Counted from the stretch's first letter, positions 17,399 to 26,609 are shown. The stretch: 64,000 nucleotides of DNA from Mageeibacillus sp. UBA1212 (GCA_002309655.1 DBXM01000008.1:49462-113461), one strand, 5' to 3'. Translations and numbers: made by a program. The notes: generated by a model from the letters alone, not told the origin.

Positions 17399-18109
17399 CT
17401 ACGGGCGCTTTTTTAAAATAGAATTGACCGCGAACCCGGCCATAATAAGACCGGCGGCGGGGGGCACGAACGAAATGCTTCCCGGTGTGCGGCTGCCCGT
17501 GCGGACGGGAACCTCCTCAGAATAAACGACGTTCAGCTTTTTAATGCCGCGCTCTTTAAGCAGCCTGCGCATCACACGCGCGAGCGGGCAGTAGGAGGTG
17601 GCGAAAACGTCCGCCACACGCAGGGCTGAAGGCTCGAACTTGTTGCCGGTGCCCATCGAACTTATTATGCCTATGCCTTTTTCCTGCGCGATTGCCGCCA
17701 GAAGTACCTTCGCGCTCACGGTGTCCACCGCGTCGCAAATGAAATCGACCGATTCCCAGTCGATCCGGTCCGCGGTGTCCTCGCCGAAAAACATGTCAAG
17801 CGCGGTAACTTTACAAAAAGGGTTCACCTTCGCGAGCCTTTCCGCGGCCGCCTCGGTTTTGAGCATCCCCACCGTGTCGAGCGTCGCGAAGAGCTGCCTG
17901 TTGAGGTTTGAAAGGCACACTCTGTCGTTGTCGACAAGAATCAGCCTGCCGACGCCCGCCCTCGCAAGCGCCTCCGCACAGTTCCCGCCGACGCCGCCCA
18001 GTCCGAAGACCGCGACGCAGGAATTCGCGAGAATCTCAAGCCCCTCTTTGCCTATGAGAAGCTCTTCGCGCGCGAATAATTCGTCTCTTGCCTCGGCCTG
18101 AAAATCCAT
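17399..18109 (-). CDS. tcdA: tRNA threonylcarbamoyladenosine dehydratase
   Basis: E1-like (ThiF/MoeB fold) enzyme that uses ATP to cyclise the t6A modification at tRNA position 37 to ct6A. The nucleotide-binding motif AVFGLGGVGGNCAEAL (about 33-48) is followed by DNDRVCLSNLNRQ and CDAVDTVSAK. The C-terminal PGSISFVPPAAGLIMAG is typical of TcdA. The length of 236 residues is normal. The start at 18109 has GGGAGG, and a consensus promoter lies at 18141-18169. It is the first gene of the three-gene operon. Confidence 0.93.
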   Translation of the reverse strand: MDFQAEARDELFAREELLIGKEGLEILANSCVAVFGLGGVGGNCAEALARAGVGRLILVDNDRVCLSNLNRQLFATLDTVGMLKTEAAAERLAKVNPFCKVTALDMFFGEDTADRIDWESVDFICDAVDTVSAKVLLAAIAQEKGIGIISSMGTGNKFEPSALRVADVFATSYCPLARVMRRLLKERGIKKLNVVYSEEVPVRTGSRTPGSISFVPPAAGLIMAGFAVNSILKKRP

Positions 18110-18140
18110 CCGGTCCTCCCAACGGTTCTTTCAAAATAAA

Positions 18141-18169
18141 ATGATATCACGACTCGCCGCCGAAATCAA
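18141..18169 (-). promoter_or_regulatory. Promoter for the tcdA operon
   Basis: Read on the minus strand, TTGATT (18169-18164) and TATCAT (18146-18141) are separated by 17 bp, giving a leader of about 25-30 nt before the tcdA ATG. Confidence 0.7.
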
Positions 18170-18429
18170 TCTCGGACTTGAGTTTTTCGCGGCTTCCCGG
18201 TTCCCGGACCTTCGGAGGGAAACGTCCGCGGTTTGCGGGAGAAACCTTGAAAAAACCTTGAAACGCTGCCGCTTTCCGGTCGCTCCGAAAAATATTTTTT
18301 GCCGGGTTTTGCGAGGCCGGAATCCGCTTCCCGAAGGCGTGCCAAATAAGTTACAGAAGGCGGCGGCACATTTTCCGTTTTTGCCTTATTTTCGGGAAAT
18401 GCGGAGTTTTTTGGAAAATAAAAAAACGC
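18170..18429. other. Gene-free part of the tcdA/kinase divergent region
   Basis: No convincing gene or RNA was found. The stretch is rich in short GGAAA/TTTCC runs and contains AT-rich tracts towards 18360-18429. The open frames across it lack ribosome-binding sites and family signals. Confidence 0.5.
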
Positions 18430-18458
18430 TTGCAAACGTCCGTGTACGGCGGTAGTAT
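18430..18458 (+). promoter_or_regulatory. Promoter for the kinase gene
   Basis: TTGCAA (18430-18435) and TAGTAT (18453-18458) are spaced by 17 bp. The leader to the ATG at 18542 is about 75 nt. Confidence 0.65.
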
Positions 18459-18541
18459 TTGCGTTGCCGGAGCACAAACGGGCAACAAACCGGGAAACCG
18501 CGGCCGTCTTTCGGGGGAGACGGTTCGCAAGGAGGGGGCAC

Positions 18542-20593
18542 ATGGAGTTTTATTTCAACGGAAGATACGCGGGCGCGGAAGCCGTGGCTGCAGGCGCAGA
18601 AGGGACTTGGTCCGAAGCTGCCTCAGGGGGATTTTTTGCGCGGCAGGGAACGGACGCTGACGGCGACTCGAAAACGGGACGCGCGGAAGATGCAGGGACT
18701 GGCTTTGGGCGCACGGGCGCGGCTTTGTATCCTTTGACCGTCAGGGCCAGGAAGAAAAGCAACGGCGCCAAAGTCTTGATTAAGATATGGCCGAAGGACG
18801 CGCCAGAGGGACGGATCGAATGCGAGATCTGGAAGGCCGCCTACAAAGGGCTGTACCTTGAGTCGAGAACCGAAGGGGGCCGGCTGGTGATGGCCAGAAA
18901 GTGGATCGACGGCGAGCCGCTTGACGCTTTCGCGAAGCGCAACGGACCGTGCGGGCGCGAAGAGGCGGCGGAGATCGTTCTTGCAGTGGCGAGGAAGCTG
19001 AAGGATTTTTACGAGGAGACAGGCATGTACCACGGAGATCTGAAGCCTGAGAACGTAGTCTATGACGGCGAGGACGTGTTTCTGATCGACTTCGAGTCGG
19101 CGGGGCCGGAACCGAGAGGAGGAAGCGCGCCGAAAACCGCGGGCGCGAAGACCGTTAGACTTGTGTCGGAAGGGTTTTCGGCGCCTGAGATATCGCGCGG
19201 GATGCCGTGCTGCAGGTCGGATTTTTATTCGCTCGGAATGATTCTCGCGTTTCTAATTACCGGAAGGACGGGACCGGAGGCTGTTGATGAAATCGGAGGA
19301 CCGGTAGGAAGATTTGCCGCGGTCTGTACCGATCCGGCAGTCGGAAGGCGTTTCGGGGGCGTTGAGGAACTGGCGAACGCGCTGCGTTCCGCGATTCGTG
19401 AAGAGGCGCTGCAAAACGGTTCGGGCGATTCTTTGGAAGACGCGGGTGTTTCAGAGCCCCCGGAGGTTGACCAATCCGCTCAAACCGGGGACAGAGTGCC
19501 TCCGGGAACAGTTTCCGTTGAAAACATGAATGTGACTGCGGCCAGAATCACATTCAACGTGGCAGGCGCGGAAAAAACTGCCGCGGCTGATAATACTTCC
19601 TGTGAGAAGAATACTGCCGGCGCGGACACGGAACCCGTTCAGGAGGAACCGTCGGAAAGCGAAGAGGATGCTGAAGAAAGGCAGGATGTTCCCGAGCCGC
19701 CTGCGGAAACCGATGCCGAAGACCGCGTGATACTGTTCCCGCACATCGAAAAAGGCTACAGAAAGCTGATTCTCTACGTGCCGGGCAACGTTGCGTTTGC
19801 CGCCGAGTTTGGATTCGTGACCTCGTCGTACATGGGCTTTAAGACTTGCGTTTATGAGATTTGCGACTGCACGAACCCGCGGATAGAATACTACCTGGAG
19901 CCGGGCCTTAAAGAGAGCGGCGCGGCGGACCTTGTGAAGATTGCTGCGGCGGAAGGGAGGCGGGACGCGGAAAGGGAATTCATTGAGGAGGCGTCGGAGC
20001 CTGAGACTGTTTACGTGACGTCGGGTGCAGGCGTGCGCGGTTCTTACGAAGAAGAGGGCGAGGAGCCGTTTTTTGAGACGGAAAGGTGCAGTTTCGGTAG
20101 AAATCTGTTCTTTGGAAGCGTGAAAGAAGAGCCCGGAACGGCTCCGGGCGACGCCGAGATGAGGGACTTCATGTCGTGGGCGTACGGCGAATTCGACATT
20201 ACGGTGATCTGCGACTCGACGAGGGAGAGCGCGGAGAGGAGGAACGGATTCATGCGGTTCTGCGACTACGTTCTCGTGCCGGTGGAGACCGACGCGGACT
20301 CGGTGGAGGCGGAAATTGCGCACTACACGTGGCTCCTGAGAAACAACGGAATATCTCTGAAGAGACTGAAGCTTGCCGGATGGGAAAGAGTGTGCGACGA
20401 GGGGGCGGAGGACGCTTTCCCGGAAGGAGCGGCGGAGGAGAGGTTCCTCGGATTTATTGCTTACGACAGAAGAAGACACTACACGAAAAACGCGGAGGGA
20501 GGGTTTTACTGCAGGTCGATGCCGCACGGTATCGTTTCCGAATACTGCAGAATCGCGGGGGCTCTCGCGTACGGCGACAGGTTCTGTGCATAG
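18542..20593 (+). CDS. Protein kinase fused to a degenerate ParA/MinD-like domain
   Basis: This 683-residue protein begins with a eukaryotic-like kinase domain. The likely ATP-binding lysine is in VLIKIW (K81), the catalytic loop is HGDLKPEN (164-171), the metal site is LIDFE (181-185, DFE instead of DFG), and SAPE (213-216) and SDFYSLG (226-232) follow. An acidic disordered linker (about 275-395) leads to a region that resembles a SIMIBI ATPase: LILYVPGNVAFAAEFG where a P-loop would be, then FDITVICDSTRES and CDYVLVPVETDADSVEAEI. The Walker A lysines are missing, so nucleotide binding there is doubtful. No membrane helix or PASTA repeats. It has its own promoter and no phosphatase partner nearby. 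Substrate unknown. Confidence 0.75.
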   Translation: MEFYFNGRYAGAEAVAAGAEGTWSEAASGGFFARQGTDADGDSKTGRAEDAGTGFGRTGAALYPLTVRARKKSNGAKVLIKIWPKDAPEGRIECEIWKAAYKGLYLESRTEGGRLVMARKWIDGEPLDAFAKRNGPCGREEAAEIVLAVARKLKDFYEETGMYHGDLKPENVVYDGEDVFLIDFESAGPEPRGGSAPKTAGAKTVRLVSEGFSAPEISRGMPCCRSDFYSLGMILAFLITGRTGPEAVDEIGGPVGRFAAVCTDPAVGRRFGGVEELANALRSAIREEALQNGSGDSLEDAGVSEPPEVDQSAQTGDRVPPGTVSVENMNVTAARITFNVAGAEKTAAADNTSCEKNTAGADTEPVQEEPSESEEDAEERQDVPEPPAETDAEDRVILFPHIEKGYRKLILYVPGNVAFAAEFGFVTSSYMGFKTCVYEICDCTNPRIEYYLEPGLKESGAADLVKIAAAEGRRDAEREFIEEASEPETVYVTSGAGVRGSYEEEGEEPFFETERCSFGRNLFFGSVKEEPGTAPGDAEMRDFMSWAYGEFDITVICDSTRESAERRNGFMRFCDYVLVPVETDADSVEAEIAHYTWLLRNNGISLKRLKLAGWERVCDEGAEDAFPEGAAEERFLGFIAYDRRRHYTKNAEGGFYCRSMPHGIVSEYCRIAGALAYGDRFCA

Positions 20594-20602
20594 CGAAAAT
20601 GC

Positions 20603-20631
20603 TTGAAAAACGCGCGCGGAAGGTGTATACT
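20603..20631 (+). promoter_or_regulatory. Promoter for the 20667 gene
   Basis: TTGAAA (20603-20608) and TATACT (20626-20631) with a 17-bp spacer begin ten bases after the kinase stop, so the next genes have their own transcript start near 20638. Confidence 0.75.
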
Positions 20632-20666
20632 GAATTTGTATGTAATCTCCTGAAAGCAAGGCGTTT

Positions 20667-21290
20667 ATGAGACTCTATTCGGTGCAAAAAAAAGAAATAC
20701 TGGCGAGGCTGCTTCTCGAGGGATTCAGCGGGGAAGCGTCGTCTCCCGTTGCGGAACCGGCGCCCTGGGACTCGAAAACAAGCGTCTGGCGGTGCGCGCG
20801 GAGGGTGGACGGAAAACATGAGGATGATTCGTCCGGAATTACGTGCGCGGTTGCAGGTGCGGAAAACGTGACGGTCTGCGAGGGCGCGCTTGAGGGACTC
20901 GGCGGAGAAGAGGATGCTTCCGGAACCGGCGCGGTTGACGCGTTCGGAAGGTCCGCGGTTCCTGCTTCGGAGTACAGGCTCGGGATGTACATCAAACCGG
21001 TGTATTTTATAAGCGGAGCGGTTCCGCCGTCAGCCATATCTCTTTCGCTTGAAAACGGAGACATTGAGATATTCGAGAGCGAAGAGCGGTATTACGTGGA
21101 CTGCCTTACAGAGCTCATAAAGGAGAAATACGACGAATTCAGTCTTTACGCCGTCAGAAGCATGTTTGAGTCGCTGACCGCGGCGGGGAAGATGAAAAAA
21201 CGCGTCAACGGAGATTACATTATTTTCACTGACGAAGACGGAAAAAACTATCCCATTTGCAGGCATTTTGCGAATGACGGACGTGAGTAA
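20667..21290 (+). CDS. Hypothetical protein, unrecognised family
   Basis: I do not recognise this 207-residue soluble protein. The N-terminal 20 residues (MRLYSVQKKEILARLLLEGF) and the C-terminal 105 residues look folded. The C-terminal part includes LGMYIKPVYFISGAVPP, SLSLENGDIEIFESEERYYVDC and a final DYIIFTDEDGKNYPICRHF. They are joined by a low-complexity Gly/Ala/Glu-rich segment (about 24-100). No signal peptide or membrane helix is visible. It follows the kinase gene but has its own promoter, and the next small gene starts 19 bases after its stop. A functional link to the kinase is only a guess. Confidence 0.65.
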   Translation: MRLYSVQKKEILARLLLEGFSGEASSPVAEPAPWDSKTSVWRCARRVDGKHEDDSSGITCAVAGAENVTVCEGALEGLGGEEDASGTGAVDAFGRSAVPASEYRLGMYIKPVYFISGAVPPSAISLSLENGDIEIFESEERYYVDCLTELIKEKYDEFSLYAVRSMFESLTAAGKMKKRVNGDYIIFTDEDGKNYPICRHFANDGRE

Positions 21291-21308
21291 GGTTTAACGG
21301 AGGTTCAG

Positions 21309-21701
21309 ATGGACAACGACAGCAACCGGACGAATGACAGAGACGATCAGAAGCACCCGGAGCAGAACGGCGGCCAGGATTCGGGTCGCAAGCAGAACTG
21401 GAATTACCGCGGGAACAACTTCAAAAAGAAGAACCGCAATTTCAAACAGCAGGACCAGCGTCAGCAGCAGGCACAGGGGCAGAACCAGGGCCAGCGCAGA
21501 GACTTCAGGAAGAACGACGGACAGCGGCAGAATCAGCGCGAGCAGACAGACAACCGCTCCAGAAACTTCAAGCAGCAGGGCGTGCTCAGGACCGAGGACG
21601 AGACCGCGGAGGACATCGCAAGGGAAGTCAAGGCGATCGAGGCCGAAATCGAGATGGAACTCAACGAGCTGAGATCCTATAAAGTGTCGTTCGGCGCCTG
21701 A
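21309..21701 (+). CDS. Small disordered Gln/Asn/Arg-rich protein
   Basis: A 130-residue protein with about 95 residues dominated by Q, N, R, D and K (repeated RNFKQQ, QGQNQGQRR), then a short amphipathic C-terminus (AEDIAREVKAIEAEIEMELNELRSYK). The composition suggests a flexible RNA- or ribosome-binding protein, but no known domain is seen. A similar basic Gln/Asn-rich tail occurs at the end of RicT at 25134-26609, which suggests a shared property. The ATG at 21309 has CGGAGG upstream. The aldo/keto reductase gene starts five bases after its stop. Confidence 0.7.
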   Translation: MDNDSNRTNDRDDQKHPEQNGGQDSGRKQNWNYRGNNFKKKNRNFKQQDQRQQQAQGQNQGQRRDFRKNDGQRQNQREQTDNRSRNFKQQGVLRTEDETAEDIAREVKAIEAEIEMELNELRSYKVSFGA

Positions 21702-21706
21702 TTGCG

Positions 21707-22648
21707 ATGAGAGAGTTTTTACTCGGAGACGGCGATATCCCGGTTTCGTGCATCACGCTCGGCACCGATTACTACGGAAAGACGGTTCCAAAAGAGCGCG
21801 CGTTCGAGCTTCTTGACGTTTACACCGGTTGCGGCGGAAAATCGATCGACACGGCGCACGTTTACTCGGACTATCTTCCCGGCGAGAGGCATTCCAGCGA
21901 GAAGACGATCGGAGAGTGGCTGAGGAGCAGACGCGCGAGGCAGAACGTGGTTCTTGCCACCAAGGGAGGATTTCCGGCGCTTGACGATTATTCCGTTTCG
22001 AGGCTGACGCCCGCGGAGATAAGAAGCGACCTGGAGGAGAGTCTTTCGTGTCTCGGAGTCGATTACGTCGACATTTACTGGCTGCACAGGGACGACCCGG
22101 AGAAGGACTGCGGCATGTTCGTCGAGGTTCTCGAGGGGTTCAAAAAAGAGGGCTTGATCAGAAGCTACGGGCTTTCGAATTTTACCGCTTCGAGAGTCAG
22201 AGAGGCCGACAGGGAGGCCGTGAAGCGCGGTTTCGGGCCTGTTCCAGCGGTGCAGATAAAGTGGGGGCTGGCGAAGACCGCGCCGGGACGTGTTTACGAC
22301 AGGACGCTCGCGGAGATGGACGACGGATATTTCCGATTTTTGGAAAAGTCTGGGAAAGCGCTTTTCGCGTACAGTTCGCAGGCAAAGGGGTTCTTTTCGA
22401 AGCTCCGTTTCGACGAAGAGGGAAATCCGTTTATGGAGCCGGGGAAATGCCGCGACAGGTACTTTTGCGGCGAGAACATTGAGTTATACAAAAGATTAAG
22501 CGGGGAGGCCCGCTTGAGAGGAATGCCGGTTGCGGAGCTTGCGATGCGCAAGATGCTTGAGGCGCCTTTTCCGGTGACGCTGATCGTCGGTTCAAGGACG
22601 AGAGAGCAGCTGGAGGCGTCGATGAGGGCGGCGTGGGACGCGTCTTAA
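21707..22648 (+). CDS. Aldo/keto reductase
   Basis: NAD(P)H-dependent carbonyl reductase of the AKR superfamily (TIM barrel, 313 residues), substrate unknown. The catalytic set is visible: SIDTAHVYSD with Asp and Tyr, VVLATKGG with Lys, and YWLHRDDP with His. The C-terminal VTLIVGSRTREQLEA matches the cofactor phosphate-binding region. It overlaps in spacing with the small upstream gene and probably shares its transcript. Its nearest resemblance is to the general YajO/Tas-like oxidoreductases. Confidence 0.9.
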   Translation: MREFLLGDGDIPVSCITLGTDYYGKTVPKERAFELLDVYTGCGGKSIDTAHVYSDYLPGERHSSEKTIGEWLRSRRARQNVVLATKGGFPALDDYSVSRLTPAEIRSDLEESLSCLGVDYVDIYWLHRDDPEKDCGMFVEVLEGFKKEGLIRSYGLSNFTASRVREADREAVKRGFGPVPAVQIKWGLAKTAPGRVYDRTLAEMDDGYFRFLEKSGKALFAYSSQAKGFFSKLRFDEEGNPFMEPGKCRDRYFCGENIELYKRLSGEARLRGMPVAELAMRKMLEAPFPVTLIVGSRTREQLEASMRAAWDAS

Positions 22649-22708
22649 ATTTGATGCGATTTGAGAGCTTGCGTGTACGGGAGCTCCTGAAACCGGGGAG
22701 TTGAATTT

Positions 22709-23917
22709 ATGGAAGAAAGCTTGCCGATTGAAATGCACAGGGAGATAAAGGGGAAGATCGAGACGCACGTTCGCGTGCCGCTGGATACACCCTACGACGT
22801 TTCACTCGCTTACATACCGGGCGTGGCGGAGGCCTGCCTTGAGATAAAATCAAACCGCAACAAGTCTTTTTCGATGACGAGGCGGTGGAATACCGTGGCA
22901 ATTGTCTCTAACGGGACGTCGGTTCTTGAACTTGGAGATACAGGGCCGGCGGCGAGCATGCCGCTGCTTGAGGGCAAGGCGGCGGTGCTGAAAGCCTTCG
23001 GAGGAGTCGACGCGGTTCCTCTTTGCATTGACTGTAAGGACGCGGCGTCTTTGACCGGGATCGTCGCGAGCCTTGAATACGGGTTCGGCGGATTCATGCT
23101 GGAGGGCATTTCCGCGCCGGAGTGCTACGCGGTGGAAAAAGAGCTTAAGAACAGGTGCGCGGTTCCTGTTTTTAACGACAGTCGTGACGGTACTGCGGTG
23201 GCGGTGCTTGCGGCGCTGAAAAACTCGCTGAAGCTTGCGGAAAAATCTTTGAAGGACGCGAAGATTGTTATTAGCGGCTGCGGAGCGGCGGGAACGGCTG
23301 TCGCGGAGATGCTTTTAAAAGCGGGCGTGCGCGATATCGTTATGTGCGACAAGACCGGGGTGATGCTCGAGAGGCGCGCGGCAGGGAATCCGGTTCTGCA
23401 GGAGCTTTTCAGGAAGACGAACCCGCGCGGAATCAGGGGGAAGATCAAGGCCTCTTTAAAAGGAGCGGACGTGTTCATAGGACTTTCGGCTGCGAATGTG
23501 ATTACAGCGGACGACGTCGCTTCGATGGCGGAAAAACCCGTTGTTTTCGCGATGGCGAATCCGGTTCCCGAGATACTGGCCGAGAACGCCCAGAAAGGCG
23601 GCGCGTTCATTTACGCAACCGGAAGAAGCGACCGGCCCAACCAGATCAGCAGCATTCTCGTTTTCCCGGGACTGTTGAGAGGAACGATGGATGCGAAGGC
23701 AAAAGAGATAAACGACAGGATGCTTTTCGCTGCGGCGGACGCGCTTGCAGAAGCCGTGGACGAAGAGGAGCTTTCTCCTGAAAACATACTGCCGTTCCCG
23801 TGCGACCCGGTTTCGAGGCAGGAACTGTACGGCAGAGTTGCGGACGCGGTCAGGGCGGCGGCGGTCGCTTCGGGAGCGTCCACGCAGGAGGATTTAAGGC
23901 AGCCGGCTCAGCAGTAA
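22709..23917 (+). CDS. NAD(P)-dependent malic enzyme
   Basis: Decarboxylates malate to pyruvate and CO2 with reduction of NAD(P). The N-terminal malic domain includes DVSLAYIPGVAEAC, then NTVAIVSNGTSVLELGDTGP with the catalytic region, and CKDAAS and FNDSRDGTAVAVLAAL for metal binding. The Rossmann part has ISGCGAAGTAVAEML. AMANPVPEI and ATGRSDRPNQI are typical. At 402 residues it is the short bacterial type without the phosphotransacetylase domain. The start at 22709 has GGGGAG upstream. Coenzyme preference cannot be told. Confidence 0.93.
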   Translation: MEESLPIEMHREIKGKIETHVRVPLDTPYDVSLAYIPGVAEACLEIKSNRNKSFSMTRRWNTVAIVSNGTSVLELGDTGPAASMPLLEGKAAVLKAFGGVDAVPLCIDCKDAASLTGIVASLEYGFGGFMLEGISAPECYAVEKELKNRCAVPVFNDSRDGTAVAVLAALKNSLKLAEKSLKDAKIVISGCGAAGTAVAEMLLKAGVRDIVMCDKTGVMLERRAAGNPVLQELFRKTNPRGIRGKIKASLKGADVFIGLSAANVITADDVASMAEKPVVFAMANPVPEILAENAQKGGAFIYATGRSDRPNQISSILVFPGLLRGTMDAKAKEINDRMLFAAADALAEAVDEEELSPENILPFPCDPVSRQELYGRVADAVRAAAVASGASTQEDLRQPAQQ

Positions 23918-24002
23918 GGCGCGGATTTGGCGCTGGTTTTCGCCGGTTTATGCCGGGCTTTGCAGGGTTGATACGGTTTTTGGAAGGAGTTGAAAAGGGC
24001 AG

Positions 24003-25019
24003 ATGGCGTTCGAGAAGCTTATCGGTCAGGAAGACGTTAAGATGAGGCTTTCCGCGGCGGTGGAAAGCGGAATGCTAAGCCATGCCTATATTTTCAGCGG
24101 ACCCGACGGAATCGGGAAAATGACGTTCGCGCTTGAGTTTGCGGGTCTCGCGATGTGCGGAGCGCCGGTGAACGGCAGGAAGTGCGGCAGGTGCAGGGCG
24201 TGCCAGCTTGGGGAGAGCGGCAACAACGTCGATCTGAGGATTATCGCCCCCGAGGAGAAGAAAACCCAGATAGGCGTGGAGGCGGTTAGAGCGGGCATTT
24301 GCGACGAGGTGTTCAAGGCGCCTGTTTTTTCCAGCAAAAAGGTTTTCATCGTCGACCGCGCCGACAAAATGAGCGAGGCCGCCCAGAATGCGCTTCTTAA
24401 GACGTTCGAGGAACCGCCCGCATATACGCTTATAATTCTGCTCTGCGACAGTGTTCTTCCGCTGCTTGAAACGGTCAGATCGAGGGCGGTGGGCATTGAG
24501 TTTCGCAGGAACACGGACGACGAGATTATCAGAAAGTACCGTGAACTGAGGGAGGAAAGCGCGCGAAACGGTGAGAGTTTTCCCGAAATCGACACGTCGC
24601 TCCTCTGCTCGTACGCGGACGGTATTATGGGAAGGGTCGGCGAGCTCTGCGCAGACGGAGGCGAACTGATTCGCGCGAGAGGCGAGCTTGTTGCGAGACT
24701 GGCGGACCTTTACGCCGGGAAAAACGGTGCGAAGGCGGCGGTGGCGTCAATTATCGACGTTAAAAACAAGAATTACGACTTCGCCTTCTTCTCGATGATG
24801 TCGTTCACGAGAGACGCGATGCTGCTTGCCAGGTTCGGCTCAAAAACGGAGATCATGAACCCGGATCTGAAAGAACAGCTGTCGGCGATTGCGAGGGACA
24901 CAGGCTATTACAGACTTAAAAACGCGCTGGCGGAAATCGACGGTTGCTACAGGAACCTTGCGAGAAACGCGATGCCGGAGCTGGCGACGGACAATATGCT
25001 TATACGGATCGCGGGCTGA
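24003..25019 (+). CDS. holB: DNA polymerase III delta' subunit
   Basis: Clamp-loader subunit of the replicative polymerase. The AAA+ P-loop GPDGIGKM (33-40) has Met in place of Ser/Thr after Lys, so ATPase activity is doubtful, as is usual for delta'. A zinc site is formed by C52 and CGRCRAC (61-67). ALLKTFEEPP and the RSRA sensor are conserved. The gene pair holB-ricT is the same as in Bacillus (holB-yaaT). The start at 24003 follows GGAAGGAG and AAAGGG. Confidence 0.93.
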   Translation: MAFEKLIGQEDVKMRLSAAVESGMLSHAYIFSGPDGIGKMTFALEFAGLAMCGAPVNGRKCGRCRACQLGESGNNVDLRIIAPEEKKTQIGVEAVRAGICDEVFKAPVFSSKKVFIVDRADKMSEAAQNALLKTFEEPPAYTLIILLCDSVLPLLETVRSRAVGIEFRRNTDDEIIRKYRELREESARNGESFPEIDTSLLCSYADGIMGRVGELCADGGELIRARGELVARLADLYAGKNGAKAAVASIIDVKNKNYDFAFFSMMSFTRDAMLLARFGSKTEIMNPDLKEQLSAIARDTGYYRLKNALAEIDGCYRNLARNAMPELATDNMLIRIAG

Positions 25020-25133
25020 AGGATTCACGTTCCTGATTTTAAGGGTGCCTTGCGGATTGATTCGATTTTCGCCTTGCGATTGGATTACTGAAGGAAAAAT
25101 GTTCACGACGACCGTTCGTGACAAGGAGATTTT

Positions 25134-26609
25134 ATGGCTAAGATTTGCGGCGTCAGACTGACGCCTAACGGAAAGATTATTATGTACAACCCCGGGAAGA
25201 ATTCACCTGAACCGGGAGATTTTGTGGTCGTGGAGACTGCCTACGGGCTCGGGCTCGGGGAGATCGTTTACGGCGCGAGAGAGGTCGAAAAGGAGCCGGA
25301 GGGAACGGAACTCAGGCAGGTCGTGAGAATCGCGACGGACAAGGACCTTACGGACGCGTCGGAAAACGCGGAGCTTGCCAGAAAGGCGTTCCAGATCTGC
25401 AAGCAGAAGATCGAAGAGGAAGGCCTCGAGATGAAGCTTTTCAAGACGGAGTACACGCTTGACCGCTCGAGAGCCGTTTTTACATATATGTCGGACCAGC
25501 GCATCGATTTCAGAAACCTCGTGAAGGAGCTCGCGCCGCTTATCAGGACGCGAATCGAGATGGTGCAGGTCGGACCGAGAGAACACGCGAAAATTGTCGG
25601 CGGGCTCGGCGTCTGCGGCAGGCAGTTCTGCTGCCAGGGCTTCATGACGATGTTCGAGCCGGTGACGATCAAAATGGCGAAGGACCAGGGGCTTACAAGC
25701 AACCCGACGAAGTATTCGGGGAACTGCGGCAAACTTCTCTGCTGCATCAGGCACGAGGAGCCGGCGTATGAATATGCGCACGGGATCATGCCGAAAAACG
25801 GTTCCCTCATTATGACCCCCGACGGCCCGGGGAAGATCATCGTGGTCAATATGCTCAAAGAGACGTGCACCGTTAAGGTGGGCCTCGAGCAGAATTTCGA
25901 GATCAAATCGTACGGGGTGAACGACATCCGCCAGCTTACGGATCAGGAGCGCAGCGAGTATATCGCGCTCAGGAAGAAGGAACGGGACGAGCTGGACGAG
26001 GAAAACGTCAGGCGCAAGAGCGAAAGATCCAACGCGGAGGACGGCGGCCAGAACGAACGCGGCGAGTCTGCGGAGAAAAAGCCGTACCGCCAGAAAAACA
26101 GGCAGAATTCGGGGAAGCGTTCTTATGACGGCGGCGGTTATAGCGGCGGTTCCGGGAGCGGTTACGGTAATGGTTACGGGAACTCCGAAGAGGACGAATT
26201 CGGTGAATACGGCGAGCGCGGCAGGAACGACAACGACGCTTCTGATGGTTCTTTTTCGGGTACTTCAGAATCTGCCGGCGGTTTTTCAGGCGGATCTTCC
26301 GGAGGCACGTCTGCCGGCGGTAACGGAGAGAACCGCCGTGAGCAGGGCCGCGGCCAGTGGCGCGAACAAGGTCATGGTCAGGGACGCGACCGCGGAAGCA
26401 CGCCCAAATTCAGGCAGGGAAAGCAGCGGAAAAACAACCGCAACATGGCCGCTGTAAGGGCTTCCGGCGAGGAGGAATCCTCCGGACAGGTTAAGAACAG
26501 GCAGAAAAACTACTACCACCAGGGCCAGAAGAAGAACGGTCAGGGAGGCAAGAGGCGGCAGCAGTTCGGGCAGAACAAGAATAAGGACAACAGGAACAGG
26601 GAAAACTGA
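25134..26609 (+). CDS. ricT: RicT/YaaT-family PSP1 protein with long disordered tail
   Basis: RicT forms a complex with RicA and RicF that in Bacillus binds Fe-S clusters and FAD and regulates RNase Y-dependent mRNA maturation. The PSP1 domain is intact, with cysteine-rich motifs CGRQFCC (about 160-166) and CGKLLCC (about 197-203). The family protein is about 275 residues. Here a tail of about 200 residues follows, rich in Gly, Ser, Asn, Arg and Gln (SGGSGSGYGNGYGN, GQWREQGHGQGRDRG). The tail is probably disordered and RNA-binding. The ATG at 25134 has AAGGAG. The gene is closed by a bidirectional terminator. Confidence 0.92.
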   Translation: MAKICGVRLTPNGKIIMYNPGKNSPEPGDFVVVETAYGLGLGEIVYGAREVEKEPEGTELRQVVRIATDKDLTDASENAELARKAFQICKQKIEEEGLEMKLFKTEYTLDRSRAVFTYMSDQRIDFRNLVKELAPLIRTRIEMVQVGPREHAKIVGGLGVCGRQFCCQGFMTMFEPVTIKMAKDQGLTSNPTKYSGNCGKLLCCIRHEEPAYEYAHGIMPKNGSLIMTPDGPGKIIVVNMLKETCTVKVGLEQNFEIKSYGVNDIRQLTDQERSEYIALRKKERDELDEENVRRKSERSNAEDGGQNERGESAEKKPYRQKNRQNSGKRSYDGGGYSGGSGSGYGNGYGNSEEDEFGEYGERGRNDNDASDGSFSGTSESAGGFSGGSSGGTSAGGNGENRREQGRGQWREQGHGQGRDRGSTPKFRQGKQRKNNRNMAAVRASGEEESSGQVKNRQKNYYHQGQKKNGQGGKRRQQFGQNKNKDNRNREN

